Source: DATGFK01 sp040007395
Lineage (GTDB): Bacteria; Chloroflexota; Anaerolineae; Aggregatilineales; UBA2796
DNA length: 60,040 nt
Assembly: GCA_040007395.1 (NCBI GenBank)
Contig: JBDTVG010000014.1
Location: 1-60,040 of the forward strand
Direction of reading: 5' to 3'
Shown here one piece after another: positions 15,287-23,408 of the stretch. Within the stretch, counting starts at the first letter, position 1, and each line of letters begins with the position of its first letter. The position numbers and the translations under genes were made by a program. A model generated the notes under the pieces. It was not told where the DNA came from. It saw only the letters and a list, made by a program, of their open reading frames with translations, and ran no database searches.

Positions 15287-16336
15287 ATGAATTTTCTACG
15301 ACGGTTAATCGGCGCACCTACTTCGGACACCGATAACTCAAAACACACGGACTTGACAAAGCCAAGTGCTATAGCTAACGGTGTGGCTCCCGAAATCTCA
15401 CTGCCGGGGACTGCCACTGCCTCGTCACCCCCGGCTCCACTGATTCAAGGGGTAACGAAATACTCGACACAGGAAATTACCGAACCACGGGATTTCGACC
15501 CAACCCCGATGTTCGGCGTAACCCGGCAATTGCCGCCGTTGGAATCATTGACTAGTAAGCCAAGCAAACATGTCATCTACGGTCTTAGCACCGACATCGG
15601 CATGATCCGCAATAACAATCAAGACTCAGTGTTCACGTTCTATGGATCAAGCGTCAGTGCAGAAAGTCGTCCCGACTTTGGTTTGTTTATTGTGGCAGAC
15701 GGGATGGGCGGTCATCATGATGGCGAACACGCCTCCGCCATCGCGATCCGGGTGATTGCACTGCACATGCTGGAAAATTTCTATCTGGCGCTGCTCAAGA
15801 TTGCCCCCAACGATGTGGATCGTCCGATTCTCTCGGAGGTATTGAGCGAAGCCGTTCAAAAAGCCAACGAAGCAGTATCTGGCGAAATCCCTGAAGGCGG
15901 CACCACCGTAACGGCGGCAGCTATGTTGAGCGATCTGCTATGTGTTGCCCATGTCGGTGACAGCCGTGCCTATCTAATTGCGCAGGATAAGATCGAACAG
16001 ATTACCCGCGATCATTCGTTAGTGCAGCGATTGATTGAACTGGATAAACTTACCAAAGAAGAAGCTGAAACGCATCCACAACGGAATGTGTTGTATCGGG
16101 CGATAGGGCAAAGCGACGAACTGGAAGTAGACACTTTTAGCTGTCGGCTTGGCCCCGGTTCGCGCTTGATGCTATGCAGTGATGGCCTGTGGAACGAAGT
16201 GTCGGACGCAAGGTTCCTCCACATCGTACAGTCTGCCAAGACTCCACAAGAAGCATGTGACCATTTGATCACTTTAGCCAATGATGGTGGCGGGCGTGAT
16301 AACATTACGGTCGTACTCGTCCAAGTTCCCGGTTAG
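15287..16336 (+). CDS. PP2C-family Ser/Thr phosphatase
   Basis: A 349-residue metal-dependent phosphatase. The first 95 residues are a low-complexity, Ser/Thr/Pro-rich extension. The PP2C fold follows: DIGMIRNNNQDS, VADGMGGHHDGEHAS (metal Asp138), HVGDSRAYLI, CSDGLWNEV and GGRDNITVVLV, so the metal-binding aspartates are present. It should reverse phosphorylation made by the upstream kinase (18-base gap). No membrane segment is seen. The disordered N-terminus contains several Thr residues and could be a phosphorylated docking site for the FHA protein two genes downstream, but that is inference. Confidence 0.93.
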   Translation: MNFLRRLIGAPTSDTDNSKHTDLTKPSAIANGVAPEISLPGTATASSPPAPLIQGVTKYSTQEITEPRDFDPTPMFGVTRQLPPLESLTSKPSKHVIYGLSTDIGMIRNNNQDSVFTFYGSSVSAESRPDFGLFIVADGMGGHHDGEHASAIAIRVIALHMLENFYLALLKIAPNDVDRPILSEVLSEAVQKANEAVSGEIPEGGTTVTAAAMLSDLLCVAHVGDSRAYLIAQDKIEQITRDHSLVQRLIELDKLTKEEAETHPQRNVLYRAIGQSDELEVDTFSCRLGPGSRLMLCSDGLWNEVSDARFLHIVQSAKTPQEACDHLITLANDGGGRDNITVVLVQVPG

Positions 16337-16355
16337 CTAGCATTAGGATACACTG

Positions 16356-17864
16356 ATGAACGCCGCGCAAGATCTTTACGCAATCCTCGGAGTTCCACCC
16401 GGCGCTCCAATCGACGATATTCGCAGTGCCTATCGTTCCGCAGCACGTCGGCTTCACCCGGATGTTAACTCCCATCCGGGGGCAGCAACGCAGTTTCGCG
16501 ACATTGCGGCGGCTTACGATGTGTTAAGCGACCCAATTGCCCGTGACAAATACGACCTCAAGCGTAAATCGCCCTCAAGTGAGAGAGCATACTTCACGTT
16601 GCGGGTTACACCCAGCAAACGAGTGCTGCCAATTCTTGCTGAGCCACAGGTGATTTATGTATTGGTCGAACTTGTCCCGGAGCGGCCTCGTACTGCGGAA
16701 AAAGGCGACAGTAACCTGAATCTGACTCTGGTCATTGATCACAGTACCTCTATGAATGGACTCCGGCTGGAACGGACACGCGCCGCCGCCTTTCAGATCA
16801 TCGATCAATTGACCGAACGCGATATTCTCTCGGTGGTAGCCTTCTCTGACCGCGCCGAGGTGTTGGTTCCGGCGAACTACATCACCGATAAATCCGCGAT
16901 CAAAGCAAATATAGCGATCATGCAGGCCAGTGGTGCGACAGAGATTTTTCAGGGGCTTGATGAAGGCTTCAAAGAGAATCGAAAACACGCCGCCAAACGC
17001 TATGTCAACCACATAATTCTGCTCACCGATGGGCGGACTTATGGTGACGAACAAGCCTGCCTTGACCTTGCTGCCCGTGCCGCCGTTGCTGGGGTAGGCA
17101 TTAGTGCGATGGGTTTGGGCGACGAATGGAACGACGCATTTCTTGACCAACTAGCAAGCCGCACAGGCGGCACCTCGGAATACGTTAGCTCGCCCGGTGC
17201 CGTTGTCCGCTTTCTGAATGATCGGGTGCGGGCATTGGGGCGTTCGCTTGCCGAACGGGTCATGGTATCGTTAGCGCCCGACCCAGACATCAAAATCGAG
17301 TCGGCCTTTCGACTGTCGCCAAGTGCCCAGCCTGTCTCCATCAATGCCGATCCGATCCCGATTGGGCAGTTACAGACGGGGCGGATAGCCTCGATGATCT
17401 TTCAGTTACAGGTTCCCCCATCGCAAAAACCGGGCTTTCGCAACTTGCTGCGGATCGATGTAACGGGCGATATTATGCGTGAACAGATGCCCGGTTATAA
17501 AGCAATTGCGGACATTTCGCTTGAGCTGTCCACGCATCCGCCAGCAGAGGAACCGCCGTTGGCAATACTGGATGGCCTCGGTAAACTTACTTTGTACCGA
17601 ATGCAGGAAAAAGCCGAGGAAGCCTTGGCGCGGGGCGATGTCCATGAGGCAACAAGGCGACTAGAAACTTTGGCGACTCGCTTACTTTCCGCCGGGCATG
17701 ACGGCCTTGCTAGCGCGGCGATTGCGGAAGCCCGCCGTGTTGCTAGCACGAATATGCTGTCCGATGAAGGACACAAAGCGCTTAAATATGGCACGCGGCT
17801 ATTAATCGCCGCTCCATCAGATTCACCCCCGATAGATCCGGCTGTGTCCGGCGAATCGGCATAG
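16356..17864 (+). CDS. J-domain / VWA-domain fusion protein
   Basis: A 502-residue cytoplasmic protein with an unusual domain order. An N-terminal DnaJ J domain (about 5-70) carries the HPD motif at 34-36, which would stimulate an Hsp70 ATPase. A VWA domain (about 120-295) has the MIDAS motif DHSTS at 128-132 and the downstream LTDGRTYGDE strand. A C-terminal beta and helical part follows (about 300-490), similar in layout to VWA proteins of the inter-alpha-trypsin-inhibitor type. The gene lies 19 bases after the PP2C gene and 30 before the FHA gene. VWA plus kinase plus PP2C recalls the TerY-associated phosphorylation triad, here with a chaperone hook. The client protein is unknown. Confidence 0.88.
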   Translation: MNAAQDLYAILGVPPGAPIDDIRSAYRSAARRLHPDVNSHPGAATQFRDIAAAYDVLSDPIARDKYDLKRKSPSSERAYFTLRVTPSKRVLPILAEPQVIYVLVELVPERPRTAEKGDSNLNLTLVIDHSTSMNGLRLERTRAAAFQIIDQLTERDILSVVAFSDRAEVLVPANYITDKSAIKANIAIMQASGATEIFQGLDEGFKENRKHAAKRYVNHIILLTDGRTYGDEQACLDLAARAAVAGVGISAMGLGDEWNDAFLDQLASRTGGTSEYVSSPGAVVRFLNDRVRALGRSLAERVMVSLAPDPDIKIESAFRLSPSAQPVSINADPIPIGQLQTGRIASMIFQLQVPPSQKPGFRNLLRIDVTGDIMREQMPGYKAIADISLELSTHPPAEEPPLAILDGLGKLTLYRMQEKAEEALARGDVHEATRRLETLATRLLSAGHDGLASAAIAEARRVASTNMLSDEGHKALKYGTRLLIAAPSDSPPIDPAVSGESA

Positions 17865-17894
17865 CATCCAACGAAAGACGCAGCATTAAATCTA

Positions 17895-18398
17895 ATGAAA
17901 ACCTGTCCGTATTGCGCTCATACTAACATGGAAGGCGTTTTCTTTTGCGAAGACTGTGGTGAGGTATTGGTTGGCGTAGCATCCGATAACGCGATGACCA
18001 CCGGCCCACTAAGAAGTGTTACAGCGGATCTGATCAGCAAGAGCACATGGGGTACTGCCCATTTTGGGCGCGAAGCTACTATCTTGATCCATTTTCGGGA
18101 CACTCCCGATCCGATAGTGCTGGCACAGATGGATGAAATGGTTTTCGGGCGTTTGGACCCTGCGACCAATTCAAACCCCGATCTGGACTTAACGCCTTTT
18201 GGTGCACAAGAAAAAGGCGTATCGCGATCCCATGCTGCTCTACGGCGTGGTGACGATACCCTAACCCTCGTGGATTTAGGTAGTGTCAATGGAACGCATC
18301 TCAACGGTCAACGCTTACTACCCAACCAGCCGCGTGTCGTTCGCGACGGTGATGAAATTCGACTAGGCAAGCTCGTGTGTCACATTTATTTCAAATAG
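17895..18398 (+). CDS. Zinc-ribbon / FHA-domain protein
   Basis: A 167-residue protein. An N-terminal zinc ribbon uses Cys4, Cys7, Cys18 and Cys21. A forkhead-associated domain (about 82-165) has the FGR, SRSHA and NGTHLNG motifs that bind phosphothreonine peptides. It is the likely reader of the kinase's products in this operon. It has no membrane segment and no output enzyme domain, so it probably acts as an adaptor. It is the last gene of the tight run; a gap of 94 bases separates it from the next small gene. Confidence 0.9.
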   Translation: MKTCPYCAHTNMEGVFFCEDCGEVLVGVASDNAMTTGPLRSVTADLISKSTWGTAHFGREATILIHFRDTPDPIVLAQMDEMVFGRLDPATNSNPDLDLTPFGAQEKGVSRSHAALRRGDDTLTLVDLGSVNGTHLNGQRLLPNQPRVVRDGDEIRLGKLVCHIYFK

Positions 18399-18492
18399 CG
18401 AATTCAAATAGCGGTGTCATATAACTTGCGCCGAGAAACACCATTTTGATTAATCATCACATCTACTATTTATGCTTGGAGGAACTCCTTTA

Positions 18493-18735
18493 ATGACCTA
18501 TACATTGCTACTGCATATTGCCAGTGAAGAGCCTATCCTCGTTGAAACAGAGCGGATGCCCGAACCGACGGATAATCTTATCGTTTGTATGCACCCTCGC
18601 CGCCGAGACAATAAGTCTGTTCACTGGGTTTTGGATGAAGTCACCACCGTTGTTTTTCCGTTGGCTCGTGTCAGCTTCATTGAAGTCATGCCTTCCGGCG
18701 AAGATGAGGCAATTTTCAAGCCGTTCCGTGATTAG
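18493..18735 (+). CDS. Small protein of unknown function between signalling genes
   Basis: An 80-residue acidic protein, no family recognised. It looks like a compact beta-rich fold: TYTLLLHIASEEPILVETERMP, then WVLDEVTTVVFPLARVSFIEVMP. The ATG at 18493 has a GGAGGA ribosome binding site nine bases upstream; an in-frame ATG at 18472 has none. It is located between the FHA gene and a response regulator gene, 14 bases before the latter, so it is likely cotranscribed with the regulator. It may be a regulatory partner. Confidence 0.6.
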   Translation: MTYTLLLHIASEEPILVETERMPEPTDNLIVCMHPRRRDNKSVHWVLDEVTTVVFPLARVSFIEVMPSGEDEAIFKPFRD

Positions 18736-18749
18736 ATCTCGTTAGATCT

Positions 18750-19514
18750 ATGAGGATATTGAATTTGGTTAGTAGACCCGGCAAAGTTCCGCGTGCAGCA
18801 CCCCGCGAACTGAAACGCATTCTCGTCGTTGATGATGAGCCGCGCATGATCGGCTTCATTCGCATGAATCTTGAGCTTGAAGGGTATCAGGTGATCGAAG
18901 CGCACAATGGGTTGCAAGCGCTGGATGCAGTGCGTACTCAGCTACCCGATGTGATCCTGCTCGATGTGATGATGCCTGAACTCGACGGCTTCGAGACTCT
19001 GCGGATGCTGCGCGAATTCTCTGCCATTCCGGTGATTATGCTCACCGCCAAAGGCGAGGAAGATGATAAGGTATTCGGCTTGGAACTGGGAGCCGACGAT
19101 TATGTGACCAAACCGTTTGGTCCCCGTGAACTTTCCAGTCGGGTCAAGGCTGTGCTGCGTCGTGCCGAACTGCCCAACGCGCCAGAACACGCCATCCTGA
19201 AAATTGATGATCGTCTCAGCGTGGACTTCAACCGTCGCGAGGTTATTGTCAACGGTGAGCATATCAAGCTGCGTCCCACAGAGTATCGCTTGCTCTATCA
19301 CCTGATCGAAAACGCGGGCTGGACGGTGACTCACGAGCAGCTACTAGCCAAAGTGTGGGGGTACGAGTACCGCGACGAAACGCATTACGTCCGGCTGTAC
19401 ATTAACTATCTGCGCGAGAAGATCGAAGAAGATCCTGCGAATCCTAAGTATGTATTGACGGAACGTGGCGTTGGCTACCGCTTCATGGATTTCAAACGCG
19501 AAGCCCAAGCCTAA
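18750..19514 (+). CDS. OmpR/PhoB-family response regulator (orphan)
   Basis: A 254-residue response regulator. After a basic N-terminal extension of about 20 residues, the receiver domain has VVDDE at 26-30, the phosphoacceptor Asp72 in LLDVMMP, the MLTA Thr and the TKPF Lys. The C-terminal winged helix (about 150-250) ends in GVGYRFMDF. No histidine kinase gene lies next to it. Its position after the kinase/PP2C/FHA run leaves open control by Ser/Thr phosphorylation. The ribosome binding site for the ATG is poor, so the start could lie a few codons downstream. Confidence 0.9.
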   Translation: MRILNLVSRPGKVPRAAPRELKRILVVDDEPRMIGFIRMNLELEGYQVIEAHNGLQALDAVRTQLPDVILLDVMMPELDGFETLRMLREFSAIPVIMLTAKGEEDDKVFGLELGADDYVTKPFGPRELSSRVKAVLRRAELPNAPEHAILKIDDRLSVDFNRREVIVNGEHIKLRPTEYRLLYHLIENAGWTVTHEQLLAKVWGYEYRDETHYVRLYINYLREKIEEDPANPKYVLTERGVGYRFMDFKREAQA

Positions 19515-19545
19515 GCCTGATCGTCAATCCTCGCTACCCCTTCGC

Positions 19546-19575
19546 TTGAAAGTTTATCGGCTTAGGGAGTACAAT
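19546..19575 (+). promoter_or_regulatory. Probable promoter of the GTPase gene
   Basis: TTGAAA at 19546-19551 and TACAAT at 19570-19575 are separated by 18 bases. The GTPase start codon lies 58 bases downstream of the -10 element, so the GTPase can be transcribed independently of the response regulator. Confidence 0.45.
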
Positions 19576-19632
19576 CGTAACTGCTTACTGATTTACTGTT
19601 ACTATCCATTGGATGTTTAGAGGAGGGGTTTA

Positions 19633-20157
19633 GTGGCAAACACATATAAGATCATCGTCACAGGCCCGTTCAATTCTGGCAAAACCACTTTTGTCAGCAC
19701 CATCTCTGATATTGCGGTGGTGACTACCGAAAAGAAGATCACCACCGAAGATCGTGGAATCAAGAGCGAAACAACAGTGGCGATGGACTATGGGCGTGTC
19801 GAGATCGATGGCAAAGTTTTGCACCTGAGTGGAACGCCGGGGCAAACCCGCTTCAACTTCATGTGGGACATTCTCGCTAGAGAAATGAACGCTTTCGTTG
19901 TGTTGGTCGATAGCACCGACAGTCCATCCTTCCCCGATGCTGCCGAGCTAATTGCGTTGTTCTCTGGCATTCATGCCGTGCCCTATTTAGTCGCTGCTAG
20001 CAAAAGCGATCTATCGGGTGGGGTTAGCCTTGAAGAGGTGCGGCGCGGGACTCATGCAGGTAGCGATGTAACCGTGATGCCGTGTGTCGCGACCCAAAAG
20101 TCCAGCGTGCGGCAAGTGCTGTTACAGGTCATCGAACTGATCGAAGCTCGCGAATAG
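19633..20157 (+). CDS. Small Ras-like GTPase (MglA/Gtr-type bacterial family)
   Basis: A 174-residue single-domain P-loop GTPase. The P-loop GPFNSGKT is at residues 11-18, the G3 region is SGTPGQTRF with the usual DxxG Asp replaced, and the G4 region reads SKSD instead of NKxD. These changes are typical of bacterial ATP/GTP-binding proteins that pair with roadblock/LC7 regulators. The start is a GTG with an AGGAGG ribosome binding site. A roadblock protein is encoded about 3 kb away on the other strand and is a likely partner. Roles in this family include polarity and signalling relays; the output here is unknown. Confidence 0.85.
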   Translation: MANTYKIIVTGPFNSGKTTFVSTISDIAVVTTEKKITTEDRGIKSETTVAMDYGRVEIDGKVLHLSGTPGQTRFNFMWDILAREMNAFVVLVDSTDSPSFPDAAELIALFSGIHAVPYLVAASKSDLSGGVSLEEVRRGTHAGSDVTVMPCVATQKSSVRQVLLQVIELIEARE

Positions 20158-20187
20158 CGCAATTCGAAAAGATTTTCAGTATATCCT

Positions 20188-20210
20188 GCCACCCACAATG
20201 GGTGGCTTTT
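20188..20210 (+). terminator. Intrinsic terminator after the GTPase gene
   Basis: GCCACCC (20188-20194) and GGGTGGC (20200-20206) form a seven-base-pair stem with a five-base loop, followed directly by TTTTGCTT. Confidence 0.75.
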
Positions 20211-20316
20211 GCTTGGTAACAGGCCATACAGTGCAACTCTACTACCGCACACTGCGTATACAGACATACGTAAACATAGTATTGCAATGTAAACAACGAG
20301 GCGATAAGGAACAACA

Positions 20317-20751
20317 ATGTCCAATCAGAGCTTTGACCCGCTAAAAAGTCTGAGTAGTCTTCGAGACTCAGTGAGCAGACTCATTGAAGATGGCTTGTCA
20401 GTAGCGACAGGCGCTCAGGTACTGCCAGTAGATGTCTATGAAACTGAAACGTCAGTCGTGGTAAAAGCCGGCCCGATTGTCGGCGTGCAGCCCGAACATA
20501 TCGATGTGTCCCTTGTGGGCGAAACGCTCACCATTAAGGGTGAATCTGTACCGGACGAAGAAATACACACAGAAGCATATCTACGCCGTGAACGTAAATT
20601 CGGCTCGTTCACGCGCTCTGTGGCGATCCCTCGTCCGGTCAGAGCGGATCAAGCGGTTGCCAGTTTCAAGGACAATATCCTGACCATTACGCTGCCGAAG
20701 GCTGATGACCCGCAGCCCAAAGTGATCAATATCCAGCAAGTAGACTCTTAG
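20317..20751 (+). CDS. Hsp20 / alpha-crystallin-type small heat-shock protein
   Basis: A 144-residue small heat-shock protein. The alpha-crystallin domain (about 42-140) has the typical strands VDVYETETSVVVKAGPIVGVQPEHIDV, ETLTIKGE, and the A-x-x-x-N-I/L-T signature as ASFKDNILTITLPK, with the C-terminal anchor motif V-I-N-I. It holds unfolding proteins in an ATP-independent way in the cytoplasm. It is a single gene between the GTPase terminator and the convergent small gene. Confidence 0.93.
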   Translation: MSNQSFDPLKSLSSLRDSVSRLIEDGLSVATGAQVLPVDVYETETSVVVKAGPIVGVQPEHIDVSLVGETLTIKGESVPDEEIHTEAYLRRERKFGSFTRSVAIPRPVRADQAVASFKDNILTITLPKADDPQPKVINIQQVDS

Positions 20752-20783
20752 TGTTCGCTGGTTGAGGCAGGAGATGATCCTGC

Positions 20784-20987
20784 CTAGTGAGCTTCACTGT
20801 CAATGGCGTGAATGGCGGCCTGTGCAGCTATTCGCTGCACATCGGCCCATCCTGCTTCTGTCGCCATATGCGTTAAATGCTCATAGATCGTTAACTTTTC
20901 TTCCGCATCTAGCGTAGACCAGACCGCGATGACCCGCAGTGGTTCCTCACTCAGCAAGTCGTTCCAGAATTCTTCAAGCCAATCCAC
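20784..20987 (-). CDS. Small helical protein of unknown function downstream of pyrG
   Basis: A 67-residue acidic, mostly helical protein; no family recognised. It starts at a GTG at 20987, three bases after the CTP synthase stop, with GGAG nine bases upstream. That arrangement supports a real cotranscribed gene. It contains WLEEFWNDLL and repeated Ala/Glu-rich helices. It could equally be a fortuitous reading frame, but the ribosome binding site and spacing favour a gene. Confidence 0.55.
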   Translation of the reverse strand: MDWLEEFWNDLLSEEPLRVIAVWSTLDAEEKLTIYEHLTHMATEAGWADVQRIAAQAAIHAIDSEAH

Positions 20988-20990
20988 CGT

Positions 20991-22676
20991 TCATGACTCC
21001 TTGTGATCTGTATTCGGGTTTTTCCCGTTTGTGCCATTTGTGCCGTTTGCGCCATTGACGCTAATAGTAGCGGGTGTGCGCGTCGTTTGACTCGCCACCT
21101 CGATAAAGCGCTTAAACAAGGGGTGCGGGCGATTGGGGCGGCTGGTGAATTCTGGGTGGAATTGGCTGCCCACCATAAACGGATGATCGACGATTTCCGA
21201 AATCTCGACCAAGCGGCGATCTGGGCTAAGGCCGCTAAAGGACATCCCAGCGTTTTCAAACGCGGTGCGGAACTGATTGTTAAACTCGAAGCGGTGACGG
21301 TGACGCTCCTCGATCTGTGGAACGCCATACGCCTGTGCCGCCTGACTGCCTTCGCTAAGTTGGCAGGGATACAGCCCCAGCCGCATTGTGCCACCCATCC
21401 CCACCACATTTCGCTGATCCGGCATCAGGTCGATCACTGGGTTTTCAGTAGACACTTCAAATTCGCTGCTGGTGGCATCTTCGAGGTTCAGCACGTTACG
21501 GGCAAACTCAATGCACATGGTCTGCATCCCCAGACACAGCCCCAGATACGGCACTTTGCGTTCGCGGGCATACCGCGCCGCCATGATTTTTCCCTCGACC
21601 CCACGATAGCCAAAACCACCCGGCACGACTATCCCGTTAACATGGTCGAGTATGTCCCAGCCTTTGTCCTTTTCAAGGTCGCCAGAATAGATCCATTCGA
21701 TCTGCACATCGCGATTGTGGAAGGCTCCCGCATGGCTTAGGGCTTCCTTGACGCTCATATACGCATCACGTAGTTCGACGTATTTGCCAACAATGGCGAT
21801 CTTGAGTGGGTCTTTGGGGCGTTTTAGCTCATCGACCATGTGCCGCCATTCGCGCAGTTCGGGCTTGCCCGCCTTGAGCTTGAGTTTCTTGACAATGTAT
21901 TCGCCCAAGCCAGCATCTTCAAGGATAAGCGGGACTTCGTAAAGGCAGCTCACCGTCCCAAGCGCGAGTACGGCTTCCTCGTCTACGTCGCAAAAGAGCG
22001 CCAGCTTATCCATCAGATCTTTGTTGGCTGGATAGTCGGTACGGGCGATAATGACATTGGGTTGAATACCCACACTCCGCAGATCGCGAACACTGTGCTG
22101 CGTGGGCTTGGTCTTGAGTTCCTGCGTGGCCTGAATGTAGGGCAAATAGGTGACATGGACATACATCGCCCGTTTGCGTCCCATATCCATCCGTAGTTGG
22201 CGCAGCGACTCAAGAAACGGTTGTCCCTCAATATCGCCTACAGTGCCGCCGACCTCGACGATCACGACATCGGCATCGCTCTCTTTGGCAACTTTCCGTA
22301 TGCGGCGCTTGATCTCATTAGTGATATGCGGGATCACTTGAATCGTGCCGCCCAAAAAGTCCCCGCGTCGTTCTTGCCCGATCACCTCGGCATAGATCTG
22401 TCCGGCGGTAACATTGCAGGCGCGGGTCAAATTGTCATCGATGAAGCGTTCATAGTGACCTAAATCCAGATCCGTTTCCGCGCCGTCGGCAGTGACAAAG
22501 ACCTCGCCGTGCTGGTAAGGACTCATCGTTCCCGGATCGACGTTAAGATAGGGATCGAGTTTTTGAATCGCGACCTTTAGGCCGCGTGCTTTGAGAATAC
22601 GTCCGATTGCGGCTGCCGTTACACCCTTACCGACTGAGCTAACGACTCCTCCTGTACAAAAAATATAGCGTGCCAT
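20991..22676 (-). CDS. pyrG: CTP synthase
   Basis: A 561-residue CTP synthase, which makes CTP from UTP, ATP and glutamine. The amidoligase domain (about 1-270) has the N-terminal GGVVSSVGKG P-loop and the DPYLNVDPGTMSP stretch. The class I glutamine amidotransferase domain (about 300-530) has the nucleophile elbow GLCLGMQ and the QFHPEF histidine. The last 30 residues are a low-complexity Asn/Gly/Thr tail encoded by short repeats, not part of the usual fold. A small gene follows three bases downstream. No pyrimidine neighbours are present. Confidence 0.97.
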   Translation of the reverse strand: MARYIFCTGGVVSSVGKGVTAAAIGRILKARGLKVAIQKLDPYLNVDPGTMSPYQHGEVFVTADGAETDLDLGHYERFIDDNLTRACNVTAGQIYAEVIGQERRGDFLGGTIQVIPHITNEIKRRIRKVAKESDADVVIVEVGGTVGDIEGQPFLESLRQLRMDMGRKRAMYVHVTYLPYIQATQELKTKPTQHSVRDLRSVGIQPNVIIARTDYPANKDLMDKLALFCDVDEEAVLALGTVSCLYEVPLILEDAGLGEYIVKKLKLKAGKPELREWRHMVDELKRPKDPLKIAIVGKYVELRDAYMSVKEALSHAGAFHNRDVQIEWIYSGDLEKDKGWDILDHVNGIVVPGGFGYRGVEGKIMAARYARERKVPYLGLCLGMQTMCIEFARNVLNLEDATSSEFEVSTENPVIDLMPDQRNVVGMGGTMRLGLYPCQLSEGSQAAQAYGVPQIEERHRHRFEFNNQFRTAFENAGMSFSGLSPDRRLVEISEIVDHPFMVGSQFHPEFTSRPNRPHPLFKRFIEVASQTTRTPATISVNGANGTNGTNGKNPNTDHKES

Positions 22677-22719
22677 AATCCCCCGTCCGACTCTAACTCC
22701 CCATATGTGGCAAAAAGAG

Positions 22720-22761
22720 CGGCGGGGAGGCTACGCTACTGTCGTGGCAACCTCCCCGCCG
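22720..22761 (-). terminator. Intrinsic terminator after the roadblock gene
   Basis: An 11-base-pair GC-rich stem (CGGCGGGGAGG with CCTCCCCGCCG) and a 20-base loop are followed on the minus strand by GCTCTTTTTGCC. The element lies between the roadblock gene and pyrG and separates their transcripts. Confidence 0.75.
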
Positions 22762-22807
22762 TTGAGAAACCCGGTCACTGACCCCGGACTTATTAGATCG
22801 ATACGAT

Positions 22808-23179
22808 CTACACGAGCTTTTCAAGATCACCCGCAGCACGTTTCATATCCAAAAACACAAGACCTAGTTTGGCGTTTTCGCGCACTAAGGCGGTCAACAC
22901 AGCATCTGTCCCTACCGACATCAACAGTACGTAGCCTTTGTTGCCACGCACATAGACTTGATCGAGCAGGCCACGTCCCAATTCCCCAGCGATGCGTTCG
23001 CCCAGCGACAGCATTGCTGCGGACATCGCCGACACACGATCTTCTTCGGTGGTTGCCGGAAGCGCCGAAGCCATGATTAGCCCATCGACACTCACTACCG
23101 CAGACGCTTCGATCTCGGTAGTTCCGGCCTGTAGATCACGCAAGCGATCCACCATCAGCTCAGTTCGCGATTTTGCCAT
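22808..23179 (-). CDS. Roadblock/LC7-domain protein
   Basis: A 123-residue single roadblock/LC7 domain protein (residues about 5-110): the SAVVSVDGLIMASALP strand pair, the AAMLSLGERIAGEL helix and the YVLLMSVG strand match the family. In bacteria these proteins pair with small GTPases (MglB-like or Cvn-type) and tune their nucleotide cycle. The GTPase at 19633 is the obvious partner although the two genes are about 3 kb apart and on opposite strands. It has its own terminator and so is monocistronic. Confidence 0.88.
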   Translation of the reverse strand: MAKSRTELMVDRLRDLQAGTTEIEASAVVSVDGLIMASALPATTEEDRVSAMSAAMLSLGERIAGELGRGLLDQVYVRGNKGYVLLMSVGTDAVLTALVRENAKLGLVFLDMKRAAGDLEKLV

Positions 23180-23260
23180 TAAGATGCTGCCCCTTTCAAA
23201 CAGAGCTAATAGAAGCTAGAAATGATTGTTATGTACCGTGAGAATAGTCTCCGCGCCGCG

Positions 23261-23278
23261 CTACCGATGAGTCGGTAG
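23261..23278 (-). other. Short hairpin in the roadblock gene leader
   Basis: CTACCGA and TCGGTAG form a perfect seven-base-pair stem with a TGAG loop, 80 to 100 bases upstream of the roadblock start. It could be a leader structure or an operator half; function unknown. Confidence 0.3.
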
Positions 23279-23408
23279 GGACACTAGACCTAACACCTGT
23301 GGAATGTGAGGATTTTAGCACAGGACAAAAGTCAGGTCAACTTAACTAACCTCACGATAAAGTATCTGTTTTTGAAAACTCTAGGCCAACTCTGTAGCTT
23401 TAATACGA

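Noticed and set aside
21003..21740. Plus-strand frame of 245 codons
   Set aside because: Antisense to the CTP synthase gene, which has clear motifs.
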